NCBI GenBank assembly: GCA_016165875.1
Contig: JABBOT010000003.1
Coordinates: 30,051,663 to 30,115,662, forward strand
DNA length: 64,000 bases
DNA from: Acanthopleura granulata
Lineage: Eukaryota; Mollusca; Polyplacophora; Chitonida; Chitonidae
Reading direction: 5' to 3'
Shown: in pieces, positions 10,778 to 22,700 of the stretch
Layout: every line of letters starts with the position of its first letter
Position numbering within the stretch: position 1 is the stretch's first letter
Notes under the pieces: generated by a model
Database searches by the model: none
What the model was told of the DNA's origin: nothing
What the model saw: only the letters and a program-made list of their open reading frames with translations
Made by a program: the position numbers and the translations under genes

Positions 10778-13700
10778 CTTAAAGAAGGGCAAATCATGAC
10801 CATTGTTAAACACAGCTGTCAAATGAAGGATGCCATTAATGTTAAAAATAACTGACTGGAATTCATCTTCATGTCAACAGTTTCAGCATTCTTGACTGTG
10901 TTATAAAATTTCACAAGTTGAATACTTATCATATTGGTATTCATGCAAGCCTACAGAATTAGGAATATATACCATTTTACACAGATGAATTAGGACTAAA
11001 AATTATTTCTTCCCCATTTGAATAAATAAACATGGAAATCTACAATGCTAACGCTTACCTTTATCCCAGCACAACTTTTGCCGTAAAACTAGAAGCTGGG
11101 TTTGACAAAATGTATAATGTTGCAAAAGTTGTTAGAGCGACTTATCAATACGCCTGAATATCCAGACACTGAGAAAGATTGCAGACCAACAGCACTCACT
11201 TTTCATAAATATCCCTTGGCCATGTGATGTAGTAGCTGTAGATGTAAGGGCGAGAAATCCCCTGGCTGGAGCGAATCTGTTCCAGGTTCATCCTCATCTC
11301 ATAGTTCTTGTGTCGCTTTTTGGCCTGCTCCAGTTTCCTCTGATCTGCCTCCCTTCTCAACCTCTCCATCTCCTCCTGCTCCTTCTGCTGCATCTACAGG
11401 GGAAATCACACAGCAACTCAATCACACAGTGGGCTGATTTGACAGATAAATCACAAAGCAACCCAATCACACAGTGGACAGAAAATCACAAAGCAACTCA
11501 ATCACACAACATCTCATTGCACAGCAAATCAATCGTGACTCAATTTTCAAATGGCATCTAAATCATACAGGTGAAAGATCACATATCAAACAACCACAGG
11601 ATATCAACTCTCAAATCAAGGATACATCTGTGTGAGGCACATTTAATTATCACACATTCAGGGATGTGAACAAGGACAGCAACTAGATATTTCCCACAAT
11701 TCTGGCATCTCTCCAAGTTGAAAAGTACACAACAAAAAAATATTTTTATATGCTTTAACACATTATTTCATCAGTTCACACAGATTCTGTTTTTTTTTCA
11801 ATCAAATTAACTTCTTTCTTGACCCTTATCCTTGGTCTTCGGGTGCTATGACATTATGACATAATCAGAAAGGTAAAACTAACCTCTCTCAATCTCTCAG
11901 CTTCCTGTTCTAACCGGGCCACCTCTTCCATCTCCATTTTATGTCTTTCCTCTTCCAACAACTGTTGTTCTTCTTCCATTTCTTTTCTGAAGAGTCACAA
12001 AGGTAATACATCATCCAGGTGCTTCAGCAAGAACAGGTGTGCTCAACAGATGGCACAATTAATCATCTTTATTATAGGTAATGTATCAATTGTATTAAGA
12101 CAAGAGTTGATACTCTGTTCTCTGATGTTCTAAACTTTCACATAAATTTTCAAATACACTGTCAAACTAAAACAACATTCGCAAAGAATTGCTGTTGTTT
12201 TTGCAAAATAACACAGCATTCATCCGACTGAAATTTACTATCTTCTTACTCAGTTATCCCCCCTGAGTCCTAAAAAAAAGCATGACTGATTATCTCCCCT
12301 TGAAATCACCGAAAACCAATTCAACTGTGTACAGCGGGCAATGTAACCACAACATAGTCTTACTTTAGTTTTTCGTCCTCTTCATCTAGCTTTTGCGTCT
12401 CCATCAGAAGTGATTTTCGTTTCTTCTCTAACTCCTCTTGCTCCTCCAGAAGTCTTTTCATAGCTTCCTCTTCAGCCTAAGCAGTACAAAAAAAAATCAT
12501 CCAGTATTATTTTCCACAATGTAAACATGCCCCACAGTTAAAGACTCAAAGATAAAGTGTCATACACTCTAGCCTGTCAGCAACTTCGCTTTCTATTCCA
12601 CATCACCCATCAAAAGACAAGACTCTGAATAGACTGAACAGAATTATGAAACGGACACCAATCCATCCATATGCACATTTAAGGTTTATCTATTTTATTT
12701 TGTAATTTGTTCACTGAATTCCTCACTGAACTGGTGTGACGGTTGCACTTACATATTTTTCTACATATATTTTGATACTCCTACAGGGTTTAAACATACA
12801 AACTTTCTTATTTAAAGATCATCAATTTTGACAAATGTGGTGACTGTCCATTTACATATAAAATCTGGTACTTGGGTAGGTCTGCCAGCAACCTGCGGAT
12901 GGTCGTGGGTGTCCCCCCACCATAATGATGGCCACCGTCTTATAAGTGAAATATTCATGACTGCGACACAAAACACCAATCAAATAAATAAATAAATAAA
13001 CATAAAATGTAATAGGGTACTTTCTCTCGCACAATGGCGACATGGGTCCAAGATGGATTAACCACTGCTCACTAATAATACATTAGTACTTAGTTACCAA
13101 TTTGCCCACAAATCATCATAAGTTAGGTAGGAAGGAACAATATGCTATGGAGCTTTGGCCTGAATTACCTTAGGCGGGAAAAATGCCCATTATCTCGCCA
13201 AATAAACCTACCTGTCTCTCTAGCTCCCTTATCCTTTCCTCTTGTTCTTCAGCCAGCTGCTGAGCTTCTCTCATCTCCTCCTGAGTGACAGGAAATAAGC
13301 AAGCAATCCAGGTCATTATATTTGTGAGTAGAAACACTTCTTTTTGACCGAAGTAAAAAAACATTAGCTCTAATAATTCCATTAACACTTCATGAAAAAC
13401 TGCTACAAGATTTTCAACGAATTTCTATGGAGTAATCTACCAGAGAATTGTTTTCTTTTCACTACGACTATTTAAACCTGCTAGTAAGTAACATCATACC
13501 CCTATATCAATCGACGTTTCCCCACTCTCACCCACCTCAAACCTCTCCTGGGCCAGCCGTTCCTCTTCATCTCTCTTCCTTTCCATCTCCTCAATCAAAC
13601 TGGTCCTCATTTCGACATCTGCAATGCTCGCCAACATCTCCTGTTCCCTCTGACGCGCAGACTCCATCATCTTCTTCTCGCGCTCCCGATTCTGTATCGC

Positions 13701-16700
13701 CAGCTGCTTCTTGCGTTCCAACTCGTCTTTGCGCTTCTGTTCCCGATCTTCCCGCTGTGACCTTCGAGTCATCTCCATGGTGAGCTTGGCATCCTCTTCA
13801 GCTTGTCTCAATTCCTCGGCCTCTCGCTGAATGGCCTCAAGCTGAAGCTGGTATTCCTGTCAACAAATAATAATACCAGTATCACAAAATATGTCAGCTT
13901 GGACTGATTAAATGATTGTTGTTAAATGCAACACCATACTGAAGGCTTTATCACTCTCATGGGTGGAGGAAAATGAAGTTCCTTGGGTAAACCACCGACA
14001 GAGAAGTTCTGCTTCAACGGTTCTCACTGGACGTCAGTGCAAACAACTCTCACCAGAGGTCAGTGCAAACAACTCTCACCGGTGGTCAGCACAATCAACT
14101 CTCACCGGAGGTCAGCACAATCAACACTCACTGGTGATGAGCACAATCAACTCTCACCAGAGGTCAGTAGAAAACAACTCTCACTGGAGGTCAGCACAAT
14201 CAACTCTCACCGAAGGTCAGAACAAGACAACTCTTACTGGTGGTCAGCAGAAAAAACTCTCACCAGAGATCAGTACAAAACAGCTCTCACCAGAGGTCAG
14301 CACAAACAACTCTTTCTGGAGGTCAGCACAAATAACTCTTGCTGGAGGTCAGCACAAACAACTCTCACTGAAAGTCAGTACTAAACAACTCTCACTGGAG
14401 CTCACTCAGTAAAGAGCAACACAAACAACTCTCTTGATGAAGGGCAGCACAAACAGCTTTCCATCACTCACCTGTCTAAGTTTCTCGGCCTCAGCCATTT
14501 GTTCTCGTCTTAGAATCTCCTTGGCAATAATCTGCTGTTCTAATTGTTTCACCTTCACCTCCAGTTTCTGAAATACAAAAAACCAGTGGGAAGCTGTTTT
14601 GAGGTTCAGGTTTCATCACACATTAAGAATTTGTTTGAAAAACATGTAGTTTCATGAAAATCAAAATGCTGAATGAACAGGAATTTGATCACAATAATAC
14701 TGGCTAAATGGCTATAATATCCAAAGGAGGCAGCCACAGGAAACAGAGCATGTATACACCTCTTTGTAGTCTTGTCCTTTCAGAAAACCTTTACATACCC
14801 TTTTGGCTATTTCTTTCTCTTCAGCCTCAATCATTTCGGCTTCTATGTCAGCTAACTTCTTTGTCTTGCTTGACTTTGATTTTTTACCACGCTTGGATGA
14901 GGCTGATGTGTTTTTGACACGAGGCTTGGCTTCAGACTGCAATGGGAAAGGAATTCAAGATTCATATATATATATATCAATAACCAACATCACAAAATAA
15001 GAGCAAAACAATGCGTTAACTGGTATGGACGGTCTAGAAATTGTGAGTAAGTTGCTTTGCCATTACTTTGAGGTGTACTTCCAATTAACTTAACATTAGC
15101 TTCAGCTACCAATTAAAATTCATGAATCTGTTATCACATTAATTATTTTCTAGCACATGTAGATCAACTGCTAAGTTCACAGTGTTTATTATTTTCTTCA
15201 CTTAGGCAGCCGTTACCTGTGAAGGTCTGACCATGCTGCCAGGTGTGTCCCTTCGGCTCCCTGGGGTCTGGGACTTAAGGTTCCTGACCAGTGTATCTGG
15301 GGAGGGTGGGGCTATCAAAACAAACAGAATGACCATCTGACTGTCTGACAACAGATGCTTAACTATTTCTCTACTTCGTTGCTAGTTTTGTACCTCAGCA
15401 GTGCCTATGTACCTTTTCACTTATTTATACCCCATAACAGTTCCTTTACCTACTAAAGTATATCTGAACCTCATCATTCTATCTGTATATCCTCACTACT
15501 TCTGTACCTCATCCTTATTTCTGTACATTTACCTCATCCCTAGTTTTGCACCTCGTCCCCATTTCTGTACCTTATTATTATTTCTGTACATTTACCTCAT
15601 CCCTAGTTTTGCATCTCGTCCCCATTTCTGTACCTCATCCTTATTTCTGTACATTTACCTCATCCCTAGTTTTGCACCTCGTCCCCATTTCTGTACCTTA
15701 TCCTTATTTTTGTACATTTACCTCATCCCTAGTTTTGTACCTTATCCCTATTTCCATATACCACTATATTTATACCTTGCTAGAAATTCCATCTGCATCA
15801 ATTACACAGAAAATGACCCACGTTAATATCTTCAGAAACTTACAACCGATATCTGGTCGACTTTTCGGACTGGTCTTTCTGAACTGTCGCGTCTTAGTTG
15901 GCGGGGTCCCGGAGGGAGGTCTTGGTGTGATGGGTGTGGGTGTGGTAGGGGCCTTGTCTGCTCCACTTGAGGATGGGGTTGGGGAGAATTTAGGGGAAGA
16001 TGACCTCATCCGTATTGCATGTAATGAAGACTTGGATGTGAAAGGTGTGTCTTTGGTCAGTGGTTCTTTGGTCAACTTTGGTGGATTGTCCTGAATCAGA
16101 GGCCGGTGTTTCTACAAAAGCAAACGTGACATATCTCAGAACTCAGGGCATCTACACTTGTTTCTCCCACCAATGCGATCCCTGGAAGTTCAAGCCCAGC
16201 TGATGCTGGCTTTATAGCTGGATGTACTTGGGAAGGTCTGCCGGCAACCTGTGGATGGTCGTGGGTTTCCCCCAGGGTCTATCTGCTTTCCACCCATCAT
16301 AATGTCAGGCACCACTGCATAAGTGAAATATTCTTGAGCAAAACACCGGTGAAATAAATAAATCTCCATTTAACTGTTACACCTAAACAACCCTGCTTAA
16401 CAAATTCAACCAGTGAAGTATAACTAAATTAGTACACAATCTCAAAACACAATGCATTAATTTTTAAGAGAGAAATGTACTTTTCAGATAGAGACACACA
16501 CAGTGTACAGTATGAACTTAGTAGAAATTACACAAGTACCTATCAGGATCAGAGAACTTCCTCTAATTTGCCAAAACACTCACAATATCTGTGGGTCAGA
16601 TTTATTTAACAATTAATGATGTATGTAATGATGTAATCTTCACCTCAGAATCACAGTCACTTAACGCTTTCTATTTGTTATCAACAGCATGACAGAGGCT

Positions 16701-19700
16701 GGGGGAATTTTTCTTTGGGGGGGGGAGGGCCATTCTGATCCACTTTTGCTCTTGTACACCTACCACCTGATGCCCCTCCCCCATGGTGGGCTGCTGATAC
16801 TGGGAGATGTGTATCCCAGAGGTGTACTTCTCACTGGCCACAGAGGTTCTGTCAGAGAAGCTGTCTGGTAACGTCTGATCCTGCAGGTATCAGAATGAAA
16901 TACAGTTTACAGAAACCTATGGATTTGAAGCTTCAACATTCCCACCTAAAACACTCAAAATGATCTTATATTTCTTCTGAGATACTTTGCCAAGGTTAGT
17001 TGTGCCTTTCAAATGTATTTATCACATTGATCTGTTACACACATTTATACTGCAAGATTGTACTTTATAAGCAGTGTATACCCAATGAGTAAAACAGGTA
17101 AATGTGTCAGAGTTTTTCAGAGCTGAGCTTTTTGTACATGTATATGACAACACTTCATGATAAGCTCAAACAAAACTGCATGCTGACAAATATCTCAATG
17201 TCATAACGTCATGAACATTTCAAAAAATACCAATGAATATGCAAGATTCAATAATATACGCATGACATGTACTGATGGCAATAAGCTTTTCACTGTATCA
17301 TAGGAACTACGTATGGGTTATTTGTACCAGATGTATGTTAAGTATTTATTCATACCATCTGAAACACTCACAGGACTTCAAAAAAGATGTACCCTCTAAT
17401 ACACATATCAATTATCGATTCCTTTATGCCTAACACCAAAGTGCGTAAAATACAAGCATAGATCTAAAGTTACACCAACCTTGAAGTCAGCACTATCAGA
17501 GGGAGCTAGAGAAGTCAAACTTAGGTCAGCCGCTGGCCTCTGTCCAAGGTCAGGGGTCAGATGCCCGGTCACACTCTCTGTGGTGCCTGGACGGGGGATA
17601 TCTACCACCAGCTTCATGTCCACAGGGTCAGTTGGTTCAAAGCTAGTCTCCTTGGCAACGGCGTCCCTGGGGTCTTTAGAAGCTTCTGTCTCCTCTGTTG
17701 TTGTTCTTGTGGGTGGTTCTATCTTGCTCTCTGCATCTCGAGTGGACGTTTTCTGGTCAGCAGCCTTGGCTAGGAGTTCAAAGTTTGTAGGAGTGGAACT
17801 CTTGACATCGGGGTTATCTGACCACGCCTGATCATCATCCAGGGAGTTGGACTCTACATGGACGTGAATTCTGGAGGTCTCATTCTCAGACTGCTCCAAG
17901 CTCGAATCTTTCTCAATAGTCTGGAAAAACCCAACAGGACTGCTGGCTGCAAACAGAAAACACAGCTGATACAAATCGAAATTTACTTTTTGACCTAATG
18001 ACACAAGTAAGCTACTTATTTTACAAGGGTCTGTAATCTAGCAAAGGAATGCCTCCGTTAAGGTGGTAACAAATAATATAAGACATAATCACTACTTAGG
18101 AAAATAATGACAAGTCATAGTCCATAGTTCCCAGGTTACATATACAAGACAAAATTGCATTGAATATATAACTGCTTAATGTTAAAACATGTTCAAGTCC
18201 ATTTTTCCATGAGAAGCTAGCAACCATCTTTCATAAAGCATGGAATTGTTCAAGTTCATTTTTCCATGAGAACCTAGCAACCACCTTTCTTAAAGCATGG
18301 AATTGATCAAGTTCATTTTTCCATGAGAAGCTAGCAACCATCTTTCATAAAGCATGGAAATGTTCAAGTTCATTTTTCCATGAGAAGCTAGCAACTATCT
18401 TTCATAAAGCATGGAATTGTTTTGGTTGTCATCAATTATGAAGTTTCGTTAACTAAAAAAGGTGAATACATTAAAAAAAAAAATAACAAATGAAACTGAT
18501 ATATGTATAGCCCATATTAACATACCTGGGGCAGGCCTTTCTATGGGTGAGGCAGGTGGAAGTAAACGTGTATGTACACTGTCTTTGTGACACAGCAGGG
18601 ATGTTTCACCTGATCAAAACACAAACCACACAGTCATCATTTTAACAGGACATAAGATGGAGGTGTGTGGACAGTCTTTGTGACACACCTGAGATGTCTC
18701 ACCTGACAAAAACACAAACCACACAGTTATGATTATAACAAGACAGAGGATGGAGGTGTGTACACTGACAAAAGTCACACACACGAAGTTAAAAATTTCC
18801 TTGTGGCACTTACTTCACTTCTTTAAATGGAAAACAAAATCTTAAATTCGGACAAAAAGGACCCTGTTTTCCACAGTATTCCACATTAGAATTTATCTAA
18901 TACATATATGTATAAAATATCAAGATCATATATCAATGTGATTAGTGCATACATGTATAAATGTAGCATATCAAAATGTATTCAATGACGATGAACATAT
19001 TAGGAGTGAAGAAAATAGGGTGACACTAAACACTGCATTATTTACCTCACTAGGACTGAATCCTCCAGCAAGTGAGAAACATTCAAACTGAACCTGCCAA
19101 TAAATGCCTGATGAATGCAGATGTGCCCAATCAAAAGGCACATTGTTCTGTCCGAGCTTCTAGTTTTCTCCAGACTTCAACACATTGGGTTACCACAGTA
19201 ACACAGACAGTTATTGTGGTAAAATGTCAGCCAGTCTCTACCGGTGATGTCAAGAGAAAGGCTTCACCTGATGCATATGACCAATTGCTAAGGTTTCTTA
19301 CACGGTTTCCATGGAAACCAAAGAAAGGACCCATCACCTGATACAAGGGTTTATCCCAAGCTCATCTCCCTGTGTTAAAATCAATATCGCCTGCTGATGT
19401 GAGGAATTGGTCTGTGACCCCTTCTCAGATAACATATAAACACCTGTCCATAATGATTAATTACAGGTGCAAAACAAAGTAACTACACCTGGTAAATATG
19501 GTTCCTAATAAAGGCAGTTTGACATATCATTATGACAGACAATTATCACTTTGACATATCAGTTTTATATTATGCGTATTACAGGTTCTATCGGAGGAAA
19601 CAGTCAGTTAGAAATAGGTATGGGCTCTTCATTGGATTATTTGGCTCAAGCCCTGTTCTCAGGGTCTGATGTTATGTTTGTAACATGAATTGTGGGATTA

Positions 19701-22700
19701 CTGGTAACTGGTCTGCGTCACATTTGAACCATTTTGGTGGAAAACTGAAAAGAATGCTGTTAGACTGTGCAAATGGTCAGGCTATCCTTAAAAATTCTTT
19801 GTTGCAGGTAACACAATTTTCTCACCAAACATACGTTTTTTTTCATTTTTTTTCTTTCTATTCCATGAAATAAAATAAGGAATTATACAGAAATGGAGAG
19901 GGAGAAAAATAGAAAAAGAAATTCTATCTAAACCCAGTAAAAACTTCAAGAGTATGGCCCTTTTAGGCCATTTTACCAGCAACAAACACATCTGTAATGA
20001 TGGTCTGACATGATCATCATCAACTCCTTATTGTCCCCTAGGCCCTTAGAACAGAGAGAACAGGGAGAGCAAGATGATGTAAACTTTTCCCTTACCTGAC
20101 GCAGCTGATCTGGCTTTACCAGCAGCTGATCTAGAGCATTTAAGAGATTCTGAGATCTCTTCATCTTCATCTTGAAGAAAACTTCCGGGTGTTTTCGTTG
20201 AAGAAATCCTGTAGGGTGACATACAACGAATATTGGGTCTATTTTACATAACACTCAACTTGCCAATTCAGGCAGGTGACGTTTGCTGTTAGTTCATGAC
20301 AGAACTACACAGACTGAAATCTTACTACACAACGCAGCTATTCAAATTCTGTTTTGAAAAAGAAATCAATTTCTTTCAACATTTATCTCTTTCAGCAGAA
20401 TTTTGTTCTTGATGAGGTCAAATTAACTTATAGCTACAGTGACATGTAGCAAGTTACTGACAAACCTTCCTCATATAATGTCGCCACAATATGGCTGAGA
20501 TATTGTTAATGAGTGAAGCCTTAATCATTCATCACTAATAGTAATTTATTTATTTATTTACCTGATAGATTTTTTATGCTGTATTCAAGAACATTTTACT
20601 TATATGATGGCGGTTATCATTGTGGTGGGAGGAAAATGGGCAGGGGACACATCCGCAGGTTGCTGGTTGACCTTCGCACGTGCGGCCGGAGATGAAGCTA
20701 GCCAGGAAGACTTGCACACCAAATAGGTGGAAGACAATCATGTGACTGCACATTTCAAAGGTCACACTAGCATTGTTTACAATGACGTCACTGTTTTCCT
20801 CAATTCTTTCCTAACTCTTAATCAATTTCATGTCATGCTCATATACTTGAGTCCACTTGTTTTCTACCAATGATACGACATACATGGGACTGTATTACTG
20901 CTTAACACTCCCTAGGAAATATTTCAGCTGTACTGTGGTGACATCATGCATATCAGCAGTACTTTGCCAGAGTTCAGTGGTTCAACCCAGGCATTCCAGT
21001 TTTCTCTACTCATAAAACTGCTACTGTATGAGTAATAAAAAATTTTAAATATGGCATTAAACAACAATCCAATAAAAATTGAAATCAAGTCTGCCAACAA
21101 TGATAATCAATGGCTCCTATTAACACACATGTAGATTATAGAACAACACAAAACAGGTCTGAAAAATATTACCCAATGTTATATAAAGTTATCAGAAAGA
21201 CACACTTAATATCATGACAGTGCAAAAGAATTCCTCAAATGTAAGGTCTTGTAATGTCTTACGTGGATAAGGGCCTGTCCTCCCTCACGTAACCTTCACC
21301 TCTGATCTCTGTCCCACTGTTGTCAGCAGCCTTGTCACATGTTTCTGCACAGTCAAAAATAATCGTCATAATGGCAATTTCTGCATTTTTATGACACGAT
21401 GAAAACGTTTAAGTTCATAATAATTATATAAAAGACAGAGTTTGATTAGGTACATTCTTATATTCCATGAAGAGTGCTGGAGTGATATGATTTCTTATAA
21501 ATTAAGCTGTGACAACAGACATCAACTAAAATCTGGGCGTGAAAGCAAAAATTCAACACTGTGACTGAGTTATCAGTTTTCAAAAACTATTCTAAATGAC
21601 CTAAAATTTCGACAATGACTAAGCTGTTCTTTTCTCCTGATTCTGAATGCTCTACTGATTTTAGAAAGGTGCATTAAGGTTTGTTTAGAAGGTAGAATGA
21701 TATTCTACTGGAAAAATGCAACTTTCACCACCAGAAATTATAATTTATGATATTTATTTGCTTCTAAATATGCACTTTCTTTGGTCAAAATTTTAGATCA
21801 TTTACAGTATCCTCCAATCTATACTTTTCCGACACTTCAACAATTTTCAAATAATTTTCTACAAAGTGCAACCTAACCAAGTTTGTCCTTTCAAGCAATT
21901 TCATCTATGGCCTGTATCACAACCACCAACCTTGAAGTAGGGGCAAAACTTCCTCCATTTCAGAGACGACTTCAGACGAGACACTACCTTCATCCTGCTC
22001 TTCAGAAATGGAAACTCCTCTGTCAGTTTCACCACTTTCATCAAAAGTTGTCAAAATCTCAAGCAGTGGGGGATTGCGAGAGTCTGTGTTTGGTAAAGCA
22101 TTGGCTGAGGAAGGCTTGTGCAAATACTGCTGGGGAGGGGATTGCTCATGCACAGCATTTAAAGAATCGGAGGATTTGACAAGGGGGGATAACTCTTGAG
22201 CCACAACTGGATTCCGTTGAAAATTCCCTTCAGCTTCCAATATTTCAGTTCTTAAAGGCTTTTCATCCAGAACAATTTGGGCTTCCAAGGAACTTTCATC
22301 AGAAATGGATGCTTCTCGAGTTATCTCCCCCAGAGTATTAGCCAACTCCTCCTGCCCACTTGGAATACGTGTACCCTTGTTGCTTTTCTGTAATTCTTTG
22401 GTGCTATTTGTTTTGACAAAGGCTGTGGTTCCGTCTGCTAAACTGGTGCTGTTATCCATAAAGGTTGTCCAAGCGTACCCAGTCTTCGCAGATGGTGTGA
22501 CTGTGGCAAGACAAAATGACAACAATGCTCTATAAGCAGACAAGTGTATGCTGCAGTAAAAGAGATCAACATCAAACAGAAAATAACTGAAATGTACCAT
22601 ACACTATATACAGTATATTCAACTGATTAAGACGCTCTTCGAAAAAAAAAACACGATGTATTCACCTGTACAAGACCTATTTCCATCAAACAACCATGAC

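Noticed and set aside
10451..10799. Three overlapping plus-strand ORFs
   Set aside because: Frames of the 28 bp minisatellite and of the complement of the last KIAA2012-like exon.
13912..14412. Plus-strand ORFs of 133 and 166 codons
   Set aside because: Produced by the 26-27 bp minisatellite in intron 15, antisense to a supported gene.
15401..16094. Plus-strand ORFs of 141 and 182 codons
   Set aside because: They cover the 63 bp tandem repeat and the complement of exon 12.
17481..17831. Plus-strand 116-codon ORF
   Set aside because: Shadow of KIAA2012-like exon 10 on the other strand.
19072..19341. Plus-strand 89-codon ORF
   Set aside because: Intronic, no family motif, and no splice partners found.
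20574..20765. Cysteine-rich minus-strand ORF
   Set aside because: It is the reversed body of a SINE copy.
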